A stretch of DNA of 64,000 nt from Minwuia sp. (GTDB taxonomy: Bacteria; Pseudomonadota; Alphaproteobacteria; Minwuiales; Minwuiaceae), in the NCBI GenBank assembly GCA_029210175.1, contig JARGPL010000017.1:23329-87328 (forward strand). The letters run 5' to 3'. A program made the translations under genes and the position numbers. Positions 24,547 to 31,892 of this stretch are shown here, one piece after another (the first letter of the stretch is position 1; each line of letters opens with the position of its first letter). A model generated the notes under the pieces. It saw only the letters and a program-made list of their open reading frames with translations. It did not search any database and had not been told where the DNA came from.

Positions 24547-24801
24547 TCAGGGGCGGGGCGGGGTGTAGGGGTTGGGAATCGGGTGGACAGCGACGGCGCT
24601 TGTCCGGGTGCCGTCGGCGACGGCAGCGGGTATGGTCGTCAAATGGGAAACGGAACCGACATCACGGTCGATCACGCCAAGCAGGCGCAGCGCCAGCCAG
24701 CCGCAGAACAGCACGACAGCGACAACGATCAGCGCGGCAAAGGCCCCTTCGGCGAACGCGCCGCACAGGTGCCACAGGGTGCGTTGCGGCAGGCGGCGCA
24801 T
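24547..24801 (-). CDS. Small single-pass membrane protein (84 aa)
   Basis: ATG 24801 begins MRRLPQRTLWHLCGAFAEGA, leading into one transmembrane helix (FAALIVVAVVLFCGWLALRL, residues about 21-40). A short exported or cytoplasmic tail rich in Pro/Thr follows. The open frame extends far upstream but opposes a clear nuclease gene there, so only this distal part is proposed. The upstream ribosome-binding signal is weak. No family is recognised. Confidence 0.4.
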   Translation of the reverse strand: MRRLPQRTLWHLCGAFAEGAFAALIVVAVVLFCGWLALRLLGVIDRDVGSVSHLTTIPAAVADGTRTSAVAVHPIPNPYTPPRP

Positions 24802-25380
24802 CTTCGGGCGCGGATCAGGCCAGGCACGACCGCCCCTGCCGCCGCCCCTGCCTGCGCCCTTGCCTGCGCCGCCCTTGCCACCACCATTGCCTGCGCCATG
24901 GTGTGCAGCCCCACCGCCCGCGCCGCCGGCACGTCCGCCGACCCGGCCCCGACCCGTGCCGCCATGGTCGGCACCACCCTTGTCGGCACCGTGCGTGTCA
25001 TCGACGGCGATACCATCGCGGTCACCGGCAAGGGATGGACGTACAGCGTCCGCCTGTTCGGCATCGACACGCCGGAACGCGGCGCGCAGGGCTTCACGGC
25101 GGCGACGGATACGCTGTCGAATTTCATTGGCAAGCCGGGCGTCGTCGCCTGCCTGATTGTCGACGTGGACCGCTACCATCGACCCGTCGGCCTTTGCCGC
25201 ACGCACGACATAAATCCGCTCGGGCGTTCGGCCGGGACCGGCGGCCCCGATGAACACGCGATCACCCTCAACGAAAGGATGCTGCGCACCTGCCGCGCCC
25301 GCCTGCTGCCGCGCTGGTTTCATCGGGTCACCGCCGCGATGCAGGCCCGCCTGCGCGCCGCCGCCAGCGGGTGCCGCTGA
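24784..25380 (+). CDS. Secreted staphylococcal-nuclease-like (SNase) protein (198 aa)
   Basis: The core matches thermonuclease-like SNases: VGTVRVIDGDTIAV, YSVRLFGIDTPERGAQGF, and VACLIVDVDRYHRPVGLC contain the conserved Asp, Arg and DxYxR positions. A probable signal peptide precedes it (ACALACAALATTIACAMVC ending in ARA). A TTG at 24784 is the start that includes it; ATG 24898 would omit most of it. The gene is plus-strand among minus-strand phage genes, and its codon bias exceeds that of the opposite frame. Likely an exported DNase, possibly a prophage accessory gene. Confidence 0.72.
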   Translation: MRQAAHLRARIRPGTTAPAAAPACALACAALATTIACAMVCSPTARAAGTSADPAPTRAAMVGTTLVGTVRVIDGDTIAVTGKGWTYSVRLFGIDTPERGAQGFTAATDTLSNFIGKPGVVACLIVDVDRYHRPVGLCRTHDINPLGRSAGTGGPDEHAITLNERMLRTCRARLLPRWFHRVTAAMQARLRAAASGCR

Positions 25381-25454
25381 TGACCGCCCGGCGGAACCAC
25401 GGTTGGGCGGGTTCATCGGCGGCACCGCCGGGCTGTCCGCCCCCGCGCGGGGCC

Positions 25455-25685
25455 TCATGCCGCCCGCCCCTTCTCCGGGGCGGTGCGCGTGCCGAACATG
25501 TCGTCGGCGGTGACGGCGCCACCGGTGGCTTCGATGATCTTCCGCATCAGGTTCAGCCGCGGCATCCGCTTGCCGTTCAGATACATGCTGACGGTCGATT
25601 CCCGGCACCCGATCAGGGCCGCGAACTGCGTAGACGTCATGCCCTTTTCCGCCATCCAGTCGTTCAGTTTCACGATGCACACCAT
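25455..25685 (-). CDS. Cro-like XRE regulator (76 aa)
   Basis: This is a short single helix-turn-helix protein: LNDWMAEKGMTSTQFAALIG, then CRESTVSMYLNGKRMPRLN, residues about 7-45, with a short acidic/basic tail. It is divergent from the CI-like repressor across a 77-base operator region, which gives the classic Cro position at the head of the minus-strand operon. No convincing ribosome-binding site precedes ATG 25685, so the start is approximate. Confidence 0.82.
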   Translation of the reverse strand: MVCIVKLNDWMAEKGMTSTQFAALIGCRESTVSMYLNGKRMPRLNLMRKIIEATGGAVTADDMFGTRTAPEKGRAA

Positions 25686-25762
25686 TCAAAACGTGAATTA
25701 ACGGGAATGAATTGAGCATATTCGTGCTTCCCTTGGCAAGGAATAAGGTGAAATTTCCCGCC
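25686..25762. promoter_or_regulatory. Divergent Cro/CI operator region
   Basis: The AT-rich gap between the Cro-like and CI-like genes contains a half-site, CGTGAATT (25692-25699). The same half-site recurs as an inverted pair in front of the early operon at 26633-26667. A further related element, ATTCGTGC, lies at 25720-25727. This supports a shared operator recognised by the CI/Cro pair. Confidence 0.5.
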
Positions 25763-26521
25763 ATGCCCGACAGGACACGCCCTGAACAGAACGTCACGAC
25801 CAACCGAATCCGCGAATGGCGGAAACGGCGCGGCATGACCCAGGGCGATCTGGCGGAACGGCTCGACACATCCATCAACACCGTCAGCCAGCTGGAAAGC
25901 GGCAACAGGCAACTCAGCGAATCATGGATGCGGCGGCTGGGGGTCGCGCTGGACGTGGCGCCGGGCGAACTGACCATCGACGGTCTGGCCGCGCCGTTGC
26001 GCCGCTGGGTCGGGCAGCGCGCGATGCCTGTTCGCACGCCGCGCCCCGCCACGGATCCGGTGGCGCCGGCGGCACCGCCCCCCGTCGCGGCGGCATCTGG
26101 CCTGCCGCTGTTCACGACCCAGCCCCGGGGTGACGGGGCCGGAACCCTTGGTATCTTCTGGGGCCAGGCGATGGAACACATTGCCCGACCGCCCGGCCTG
26201 GCTGGCGCCGACAGCGCGTATTGCCTCTACATGCAGGGCGACCGGATGACCCCGCGGTTCGAACATGGCGAACGCATCTATGTCTCACCCACGCGCCCGG
26301 CCAGGCTCGGCGACGACGTGGTGGTGTATCTGAACGATCGGCCCGACGCCGAGGTGTCGGAACAGGATCCGGTCACCGCCTTCGTCGGGCGGATGACGGC
26401 GGACGGGCCCGACAGCGTGACGGTCAGCCACTTCCGCCCGCCGGTGGACCATGTCGTCGCCCGCGACCGAATCGCCGCGATCAACCGTATCTACCCCACG
26501 GCGGAACTGCTTGGCGTCTGA
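25763..26521 (+). CDS. CI-like prophage repressor, XRE + catalytically altered S24 domain (252 aa)
   Basis: The N-terminal helix-turn-helix (residues 14-68; IREWRKRRGMTQGDLAERLD, then TSINTVSQLESGNRQLS) is joined by a Pro/Ala linker to an S24 (LexA/CI) domain at about 150-250. In the usual GDSM motif the nucleophilic Ser is replaced by Arg161 (YMQGDRMTPRF), and the catalytic Lys position (KRL) reads GRM with Gly209. The domain can still dimerise but should not self-cleave. Start ATG 25763 begins the fold; the longer frame to 25712 is less likely. It probably maintains lysogeny. Confidence 0.85.
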   Translation: MPDRTRPEQNVTTNRIREWRKRRGMTQGDLAERLDTSINTVSQLESGNRQLSESWMRRLGVALDVAPGELTIDGLAAPLRRWVGQRAMPVRTPRPATDPVAPAAPPPVAAASGLPLFTTQPRGDGAGTLGIFWGQAMEHIARPPGLAGADSAYCLYMQGDRMTPRFEHGERIYVSPTRPARLGDDVVVYLNDRPDAEVSEQDPVTAFVGRMTADGPDSVTVSHFRPPVDHVVARDRIAAINRIYPTAELLGV

Positions 26522-26624
26522 CAGGCCCGGCCTTCGCGTCCTCTGCACCCTCGACATGTCGTTTGACCGATCCTGCACCTCTGCCGCGATGCCGCAGCGG
26601 GTGGATCATCGTGACAAATTTCTG

Positions 26625-26667
26625 TTGACCTGAAATTCACGTTCTGATTTAGCTTAAGCGTGAATTT
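26625..26667 (+). promoter_or_regulatory. Early-operon promoter flanked by inverted repressor half-sites
   Basis: TTGACC (26625-26630) is a good -35 element, with a weak -10 near 26649-26654. AAATTCACG (26633-26641) and CGTGAATTT (26659-26667) are exact inverted copies, centres about 26 bases apart, covering spacer and start site. The half-site matches one in the Cro/CI gap. This fits repression of the plus-strand operon by the CI-like protein. Confidence 0.6.
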
Positions 26668-26684
26668 GCATGAAAGGGCGACAG

Positions 26685-27569
26685 ATGACTGATGCACAAA
26701 CAGTGACGCCGATGGCCGATCCGGTGCCGAGAACCCGCGCCGTGACGGCCAGCACGGCCCCCAACACCCGCCCCGGCCCGGCCCTGGATGGCACCGGCCC
26801 CGTCACGCCACCCCCCGTCACGACCCCGCCCGTCACGACCCCGCCCGGCACCCTGACCGAACAGGACCCGACGCACCCGACCTGGCCATCACGCGCCGAT
26901 GACTGGATTCATACCGGCACCTTCATGCCGACCGCGTCGGGGCGCATCTGGCCCTATCTGACCGCGACGGAACAGGACGTGCACTGGCCCGACATCGCCG
27001 CGCACCTGTCGCGCATTCCGCGCTTCATGGGCGCGACCGACGGCGGCTGTTACTCCGTGGCGCAGCATTCGGTGGCGGTGATGCAACTGGCATCGCCAGC
27101 CGCCCGGCCCTGGGCCCTGCTGCACGACGCGCATGAGGCTTTTGTGGGTGACATGCTGACCCCGATCAAACGCGCCCTGCGCATCCGCGCCGCCTACACG
27201 GCGGAAACCATCAACATGCACTGGTATCATGGCGAGACCATTCTGAACGCGGCGCTGGAACACCTGCGCGACGTGGCCGACCGCGCCATATTTGGCCGGG
27301 TCGGCATCGTCCCGCTGGCCACCGCCCCCCTCGCCATTCGCCAGGACGTCGCCCGCGCCGACCGCATCATGCTGGCGCGGGAGGCGCAATGGCTGCTGCC
27401 CGACGGCCCGGCGATGGACGCCTGGGCGACCTTCGACCGGGCCCTGTTCGAAATCGACCGCGGCCCGCAGATCGAACCCCTGCACCCCGACGCGGCGGCG
27501 GCGCTGTTCCTGCACCACCTGCAGCAGGTCATCCCGACCACCCGCATCGACATGGAGGGGCAGGCATGA
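26685..27569 (+). CDS. HD-domain phosphohydrolase, phage type (294 aa)
   Basis: A Pro/Thr-rich leader (residues 1-65, with repeated TTPPV) precedes an HD domain of the YfbR-like 5'-nucleotidase group. IAAHLSRIPRFMGATDGGCY, then YSVAQHSVAVM (His128), LLHDAHEAFVGDM (His147-Asp148) and a C-terminal Asp in ARADRIML give the metal ligands. Phage members probably hydrolyse nucleotides and alter the host pool. ATG 26685 follows AAAGGG at good spacing; ATG 26670 is an alternative. It is the first gene of the early operon, directly under the repressor-controlled promoter. Confidence 0.85.
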   Translation: MTDAQTVTPMADPVPRTRAVTASTAPNTRPGPALDGTGPVTPPPVTTPPVTTPPGTLTEQDPTHPTWPSRADDWIHTGTFMPTASGRIWPYLTATEQDVHWPDIAAHLSRIPRFMGATDGGCYSVAQHSVAVMQLASPAARPWALLHDAHEAFVGDMLTPIKRALRIRAAYTAETINMHWYHGETILNAALEHLRDVADRAIFGRVGIVPLATAPLAIRQDVARADRIMLAREAQWLLPDGPAMDAWATFDRALFEIDRGPQIEPLHPDAAAALFLHHLQQVIPTTRIDMEGQA

Positions 27570-27751
27570 CTGACACCAGCGAAATGATCCGCGACGGCAG
27601 CGATGAAGCCGACCGCCTTTATCAGATGTGGATTGACGTCCTGGACCACTGGCAACGCGAAGGCAGGGAAATTACCGAAGGCCAGACCATTCTCGCCCAT
27701 CGGCGTGCCCTGAATATAATGCTGCTGGTCCTGAACGCCTGTCACGTATAG
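27566..27751 (+). CDS. Small hypothetical phage protein (61 aa)
   Basis: Start ATG 27566 overlaps the HD gene stop (ATGA). The product is an acidic helical protein (DGSDEADRLYQMWIDVLDHW) with a hydrophobic C-terminus (ALNIMLLVLNACHV). No family is recognised. Tight coupling in the early operon supports a real gene. Confidence 0.5.
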   Translation: MTDTSEMIRDGSDEADRLYQMWIDVLDHWQREGREITEGQTILAHRRALNIMLLVLNACHV

Positions 27752-27925
27752 GTGTTGCACCGCGATGCCCGCGATGACGTGCAACAGTTCCGCGCTGCGT
27801 TTGCCCAGGAATGGGAAAACATGCTGGATGCAGATGGTCGCTCGCCAAGGCTTCCGCACCGCGACGATGCGTTTATCCGCTACCTGATGGATACTGCAAA
27901 GGGTTCCGTGGACGGTGCGTCATGA
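27752..27925 (+). CDS. Very small hypothetical phage protein (57 aa)
   Basis: A GTG start directly follows the previous stop (TAGGTG), and its TGA overlaps the start of the next gene (ATGA). The product begins VLHRDARDDVQQFRAAFAQE and continues to SPRLPHRDDAFIRYLMDTAK. It fills an otherwise unexplained gap between two coupled genes with plausible codons, but has no recognised family. Confidence 0.4.
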   Translation: MLHRDARDDVQQFRAAFAQEWENMLDADGRSPRLPHRDDAFIRYLMDTAKGSVDGAS

Positions 27926-28926
27926 CCACCGCCACCGGCATTGAATGGACCGGGCATGTCTGGAATCCCATCGTCGGCTGCAGCGTGCTGTCGAAGGGCT
28001 GCACCAACTGCTACGCCATGTCGATGGCGCACCGGCTGGGCAGCATGGCCGCCACGCCGCATTATCACGGCCTGACGCGGAAGGTGAAAGGCACCGTGGT
28101 CTGGACCGGCAAGGTAGCCGCCGCGCCCGATGCCACCTGGCTGGCGCCGCTGAAACGCCGCAAGCCGACCACCTATTTCGTCAACTCCATGGGTGATCCG
28201 TTCCATGAAGCGGTGCCCGATGTCTTGGTCGACTACATGTTCGCCATCATGGCGCTCTGCCCGCAGCACATTTTCCAGATCCTGACCAAGCGACCGGAAC
28301 GGATGCGGGATTTCATGGCCCACATCCTGTCGCGGCGACTAGTGGGTGGCCAAAACTGGCCTACCTCCCCACTGGAGGATGCCGCATTCAACATAGTTGA
28401 GGATATGGGCCTCGATGGCAACGTCGCCGCCACTTCCGCTTATGAGGCTTGGCATGACTGGCCTCTCCCCAACGTCTGGCTCGGCACGTCGGTGGAGGAT
28501 CAGGCCAGCGCCGACGCCCGCATCCCCGCCCTGCTGGACACCCCCGCCGCGATCCGCTTCATCAGTGCCGAACCCTTGCTGGGGCCGGTGGACCTGACAC
28601 TAGATGGCCTGATGTACTTCGACTGCGCCGACGACTGCGAATACCGGTTCCACGACTACACGACAGGCGTTACCGAGTGCCGTCGTTGTGAGGACAGCTT
28701 CAAGACTGACGACCCTGGTCTTGATTGGGTCATCTGTGGCGGCGAGGCCGGTCCCGGTGCCCGTCCCATGCACCCTGATTGGGCACGTTCCCTGCGCGAC
28801 CAGTGCGCCGCTGCCGGTGTCCCGTTCTTTATGAAGCAGATGAGCGCAGTCACGCTGGATGGGGCGAAGGCCGACAAGACGGCCATCCCGGACGATCTCC
28901 TTATCCGGGAGGTGCCCAATGCCTAG
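27922..28926 (+). CDS. Phage Gp37/Gp68 family protein, DUF5131 (334 aa)
   Basis: This is a DUF5131 (PF07505) protein: TGIEWTGHVWNPIVGCSVLS at the start, KGCTNCYAMSMAHRL with Cys residues spaced like a metal or radical-SAM cluster motif, YFVNSMGDPFHEAVPD, FQILTKRPERMRDFM, VWLGTSVEDQ and VICGGEAGPGARPMHPDWAR. A variable insert (about 240-275) contains CADDCEYRF and CRRCEDSF, four more Cys that could bind zinc. The biochemical role is unknown; the fold is thought to resemble radical-SAM TIM barrels. It is common in temperate phage early regions. Confidence 0.88.
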   Translation: MTTATGIEWTGHVWNPIVGCSVLSKGCTNCYAMSMAHRLGSMAATPHYHGLTRKVKGTVVWTGKVAAAPDATWLAPLKRRKPTTYFVNSMGDPFHEAVPDVLVDYMFAIMALCPQHIFQILTKRPERMRDFMAHILSRRLVGGQNWPTSPLEDAAFNIVEDMGLDGNVAATSAYEAWHDWPLPNVWLGTSVEDQASADARIPALLDTPAAIRFISAEPLLGPVDLTLDGLMYFDCADDCEYRFHDYTTGVTECRRCEDSFKTDDPGLDWVICGGEAGPGARPMHPDWARSLRDQCAAAGVPFFMKQMSAVTLDGAKADKTAIPDDLLIREVPNA

Positions 28927-29284
28927 AGGTCATCACAACAACCACTTGAAAGCCAGCCGCCAGCAGCGCTGGAAGCCGGGCGGGTCAGTTGCGTCAAACG
29001 GCTATGTAAAGCTGCGATTGGGCAAGGATCACCCCCTGGCTGATCCGAACGGATATGCCTACGAGCATTTGGTCGTATGGGTAGCCGCCGGACATCAACG
29101 TCCCCCACCCGGTTTGGTTATTCACCACATGAATGGCGACAAGACTGACAATAGGATTGGCAACCTCATGCTGATGACCCGCGCAGAACACAATGCTGAC
29201 CACCTTGCAGAAGACGACCGCCGCTGCCCGCGAACAGGACGACTGCTGCCGAGGAATAATTCACGGTCGGGAGGGGCGTCATGA
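28919..29284 (+). CDS. HNH homing-type endonuclease (121 aa)
   Basis: The N-terminus is basic (HHNNHLKASRQQRWKPGG), followed by NUMOD-like GYVKLRLGKDHPLADPNGY. The HNH core is YEHLVVWVAAGHQRPPPGLV, then IHHMNGDKTDNRIGNLML, with catalytic His and the structural Asn. It is of the HNH_3 homing type, usually a selfish insertion. It overlaps the stop of the DUF5131 gene by 8 bases. Confidence 0.88.
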   Translation: MPRGHHNNHLKASRQQRWKPGGSVASNGYVKLRLGKDHPLADPNGYAYEHLVVWVAAGHQRPPPGLVIHHMNGDKTDNRIGNLMLMTRAEHNADHLAEDDRRCPRTGRLLPRNNSRSGGAS

Positions 29285-29505
29285 GCAAGACACAGGACCT
29301 GTCGCGGGCGATGGAAAGCATCATCGACTACTGCACCGACGACCTGGATGAAATGGAGAGCCCGGGTCCTGTAGAAGACTGGCTGCGTGCCGTCCGCCCA
29401 TTCTTCGCAGACCGCGCTGACATCTGCGCGGTAACGAACGAGGCGCTCAACGATGAGGGCCGCATATTTCTGGCCATCGACAAGGCGATTGGGGGCACCG
29501 CATGA
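29281..29505 (+). CDS. Small acidic hypothetical phage protein (74 aa)
   Basis: ATG 29281 overlaps the HNH stop (ATGA). The product is acidic and helical (AMESIIDYCTDDLDEMESPG), and no family is recognised. It lies in a run of coupled small early genes. Confidence 0.5.
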   Translation: MSKTQDLSRAMESIIDYCTDDLDEMESPGPVEDWLRAVRPFFADRADICAVTNEALNDEGRIFLAIDKAIGGTA

Positions 29506-29589
29506 CCATCGCCACCCCGACACCGGCGGATCTGCCGAAGCCTTTGCCGAACTGCAATCGGCGATCGATGCCGCCCGGAGGAAATTCTG

Positions 29590-30069
29590 ATGACTGAATG
29601 GCACACAGACCCGCCTGGGCTACGCGGGGTCAGCCAGCGCCGCATGGCATGGACCGAACGCCACGGCCTGTGCTTCGTCATCCACCCGTTCTGGCGCGGC
29701 CCCGATTGGATCATCACATTGGGCAGCAAGGGCCCAGGCCTCGTGATCAATGACGAAAGTGCGTGTCTTGGCATCCTGCCAGAACGCTACCGACACCTGC
29801 CCGACCCGCCAGAGCCGGGCATCCGGTCATTGCTTGACAGTTGGAAACCCATCGCCACCGCACCAGCATGGCCGCAACCCTTCGACCTCATGGGATGGTG
29901 CGACACCTTCGGCCTCTATCCGATGACCCGCCTGCGCCATGGAACGTTCGCCATGCTGTCCAGCAGTCACGGCGAAATCATCAGGGACGGTGACAACCCG
30001 GACGCCCCGATGCCCATCACCCCGACCCACTGGCAACGTCTCGACAATTTCATACCGGTGACACGATGA
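29590..30069 (+). CDS. Hypothetical phage protein (159 aa)
   Basis: The gene starts at ATG 29590 behind GGAGG. The product is Trp/Pro-rich (WTERHGLCFVIHPFWRGPDW, then SWKPIATAPAWPQPFDLMGW). The SWKPIATAP segment is widespread in short phage early proteins. No enzymatic motif is visible. It is coupled to the next gene by ATGA. Confidence 0.6.
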   Translation: MTEWHTDPPGLRGVSQRRMAWTERHGLCFVIHPFWRGPDWIITLGSKGPGLVINDESACLGILPERYRHLPDPPEPGIRSLLDSWKPIATAPAWPQPFDLMGWCDTFGLYPMTRLRHGTFAMLSSSHGEIIRDGDNPDAPMPITPTHWQRLDNFIPVTR

Positions 30070-30452
30070 CCGAGTTTGGACACTTCGCGCGCGACGTCGC
30101 CGGTGTGCGCATCGACACATGGGGGGCAGGGCCATTCATAATCATCGACGCGGCGGGCAAAGTCTGGCGCTTTCAAGACAGTCTGCGCTTCGGACCATTG
30201 ATATTGACGGCTCGCTGGATGCCCAAGGAACAACAGCCCGGTAGTCGTTCTGCGTTCTGGTCGCCTCATGATCGCTGGTGTCAGCAGGGGCGAAAACTTG
30301 CTGGCGACGGCATGACATGCATCTGGCGCGAACCGAAGCCAACGACGATGCGAATACATGGCCGCGAACTGGTCATCGTGGACGGCGGCGAACCGGATGG
30401 CAGGGAACTGATCATCGACGCCAACGGCAACACGACAGGGGAGATAAAGTAA
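30066..30452 (+). CDS. Hypothetical phage protein (128 aa)
   Basis: The product is beta-rich (VRIDTWGAGPFIIIDAAGKV, then IHGRELVIVDGGEPDGRELI) with no recognised family and no membrane segment. ATG overlaps the upstream stop. Part of the early operon. Confidence 0.5.
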   Translation: MTEFGHFARDVAGVRIDTWGAGPFIIIDAAGKVWRFQDSLRFGPLILTARWMPKEQQPGSRSAFWSPHDRWCQQGRKLAGDGMTCIWREPKPTTMRIHGRELVIVDGGEPDGRELIIDANGNTTGEIK

Positions 30453-30454
30453 AA

Positions 30455-30601
30455 ATGACTGACTTGAGCAAGCGGATGCGGGAGGTGGTCGAAGGTTTGT
30501 CCGAAGGCGAGACAATCCCGCTGGACGATGTGACGACTATTATCGCCGAAGCAGCCGACGCAATTGACAGGCTTCGCGAGGCATTGGGAGAGGAGGCGTG
30601 A
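30455..30601 (+). CDS. Small helical phage protein (48 aa)
   Basis: ATG 30455 begins MTDLSKRMREVVEGLSEGET, and the protein ends DAIDRLREALGEEA. It is a short amphipathic helical protein; this pattern recurs in small early phage proteins. The preceding GGAGATAAAGTAAAA provides a ribosome-binding site. Its stop overlaps the next GTG start. Confidence 0.55.
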   Translation: MTDLSKRMREVVEGLSEGETIPLDDVTTIIAEAADAIDRLREALGEEA

Positions 30602-30969
30602 CCACCCCCCTCCTCCCCACAGCAGACGCCATTGCCTGGCTCGCGGCCCGTGGCGTGCAGGTCAGCGAGAAGACACTCGCGCGCAAGCGGCAGGCGGGTG
30701 ATCTCGGCTATGTGGTGGGAATCGGGCGACATCGGGTACTCTATCGCCCGGCAGAGCTGCAGCGCCTGCTGACAGACAGGGAGGTGGACCCATGCCGCTC
30801 AGACTCACACGGCGGGGCGACACGCCGCACTGGTATCTCCACGGCACCGTCGGCAGGCGCCGAGTACGCGAGAGCACAGGCACGGCTGAGAAAGCCGCAG
30901 CCGACCGCATCCGCATCCGCCGCGAAACCGAAATCCTCGACCGTCATATCCATGGCCCGAAATCGGTAG
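30598..30969 (+). CDS. AlpA/excisionase-like DNA-binding protein (123 aa)
   Basis: The N-terminal 55 residues form a MerR/AlpA-like winged helix: TADAIAWLAARGVQVSEKTL, then ARKRQAGDLGYVVGIGRHRV and YRPAELQRLL. This is the expected shape and position for an excisionase or integrase regulator. The GTG start overlaps the upstream stop (GTGA). The remaining roughly 65 codons overlap the integrase gene in another frame and look like readthrough, so only the first part is likely conserved. Confidence 0.65.
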   Translation: MTTPLLPTADAIAWLAARGVQVSEKTLARKRQAGDLGYVVGIGRHRVLYRPAELQRLLTDREVDPCRSDSHGGATRRTGISTAPSAGAEYARAQARLRKPQPTASASAAKPKSSTVISMARNR

Positions 30970-31814
30970 CGACGTTTCCGGAGGCCCTGAATCTCTACCT
31001 CGATCAGGGCGGGGAGGGGCGATTCGCCGCCCGCCTGCTGACTCATTTCGCCACCACCCGCCTGGCCGCGATCGACCAGGCCGCGATCGCGGCGGCGGCG
31101 CGCCGGCTCTATCCGGATGCGGCGCCCGCCACCGTCAACCGCCAGCTGATCACTCCACTTTCGGCGATCATGAACGTCGCCGCCGACCACGGCCTGTGCG
31201 ACCCGCCGCGCTTCAAGCGCCGCCGCGTCCGCCCGCCACAGCGCCGCGCCGTCCCGCCGGAATGGCTGGCCGCCGTCATGGCACAAGCCGCGCCGCACCT
31301 GGCCGCGCTGCTCGCCTTCATGGCCTTCTCCGGCGCGCGCATATCGGAGGCCGTGCGCCTCACCTGGGCCGACATCGACCTGGCTGCGGGCGATGCGGTG
31401 CTGCACTGCACCAAGACACAGCCGCGCCGCGTGGCCCTGCCGCCGACCGTCGTCGCCGCGATCGCCAGCATCCCCGGCCCGCGCCGGCCGGCAGCGCCGG
31501 TGTTCCGCTACAGCCACCGATCCAGCCCCATCGACGCCCTGGCCACGGCCTGCCGCCGGGCGGATGTGCCGGTCCATTCTTTCCATGAAATCGGCCGCCA
31601 CACCTTCGCCACCTGGATGCTGCAGCAGGGCGAGACCCTGGCCGACGTGGCCGACGCCGGCGGCTGGAAATCCATCGCCCTGGTCAAGGACATCTATGGC
31701 CATCTGGAACACTCCCGTACCGACCGCGCCGTCCGCAATCTGGACCGGCGATTGACACAATCGGGACACACCGACGAAACCGAACAACCCGAACCTGTTG
31801 AAAAAAAACGATAA
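30792..31814 (+). CDS. Tyrosine site-specific integrase (340 aa)
   Basis: This phage integrase has an N-terminal arm-binding segment (MPLRLTRRGDTPHWYLHGTV), a core-binding domain (about 60-150) and a catalytic domain. All active-site residues are visible: Arg183 in SGARISEAVRL, Lys208 in CTKTQPRR, His265/Arg269 in FHEIGRHTFAT (one residue longer than the usual HxLR), Trp292 in GGWKSI and the nucleophile Tyr302 in DIYGHLE. It ends 14 bases before the tRNA-Ser fragment it presumably used for integration. Confidence 0.93.
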   Translation: MPLRLTRRGDTPHWYLHGTVGRRRVRESTGTAEKAAADRIRIRRETEILDRHIHGPKSVATFPEALNLYLDQGGEGRFAARLLTHFATTRLAAIDQAAIAAAARRLYPDAAPATVNRQLITPLSAIMNVAADHGLCDPPRFKRRRVRPPQRRAVPPEWLAAVMAQAAPHLAALLAFMAFSGARISEAVRLTWADIDLAAGDAVLHCTKTQPRRVALPPTVVAAIASIPGPRRPAAPVFRYSHRSSPIDALATACRRADVPVHSFHEIGRHTFATWMLQQGETLADVADAGGWKSIALVKDIYGHLEHSRTDRAVRNLDRRLTQSGHTDETEQPEPVEKKR

Positions 31815-31828
31815 TCCGCTTTCTCCAT

Positions 31829-31892
31829 CTCCCCTGCTAAGGGAGTGGGGACTAATCCTCCCTCGTGGGTTCGAATCCCATCCTCTCCGCCA
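31829..31892 (+). tRNA. 3' fragment of tRNA-Ser(GCT): prophage attachment site
   Basis: The sequence contains the right half of a class II tRNA. The anticodon stem-loop CTCCC-CTGCTAA-GGGAG has anticodon GCT at 31836-31838. A long variable arm, a T-arm GTGGG-TTCGAAT-CCCAT and the acceptor 3' strand CCTCTCC with GCCA at 31889-31892 follow. The 5' half (GGAGAGG acceptor strand, D-arm) is absent upstream, where the integrase ends. This is the displaced 3' end left by integration within the tRNA gene; the restored tRNA should lie at the far end of the prophage. Confidence 0.8.

Larger units (their letters stand above)
1..31892. mobile_element. Temperate siphophage (prophage), right-hand portion
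   Basis: A continuous phage genome runs from distal tail genes at the left edge to a tyrosine integrase at the right. It has the HK97-type order terminase, portal, protease, capsid, connectors, tail tube, chaperones and tape measure, all on the minus strand. It also has a Cro/CI-like divergent switch and a plus-strand early operon. The right boundary is set by a tRNA-Ser 3' fragment immediately after the integrase. The left end, lysis genes and tail fibres lie outside the window, so the total length is unknown. Head and tail genes are intact, with tight ATGA overlaps, so the element may be viable; this is inferred from gene integrity only. Confidence 0.95.

Noticed and set aside
24547..26181. 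544-codon minus-strand frame
   Set aside because: It opposes both the SNase and CI-like genes, which have recognisable domains and better codon bias. Only the membrane segment at 24547-24801 is kept, with low confidence.
29502..29597. 31-codon frame between two early phage genes, with a second short frame reading AELQSAIDAARRKF
   Set aside because: Neither frame has both a start and good support. The segment may be a remnant of a deleted small gene, too short to call.
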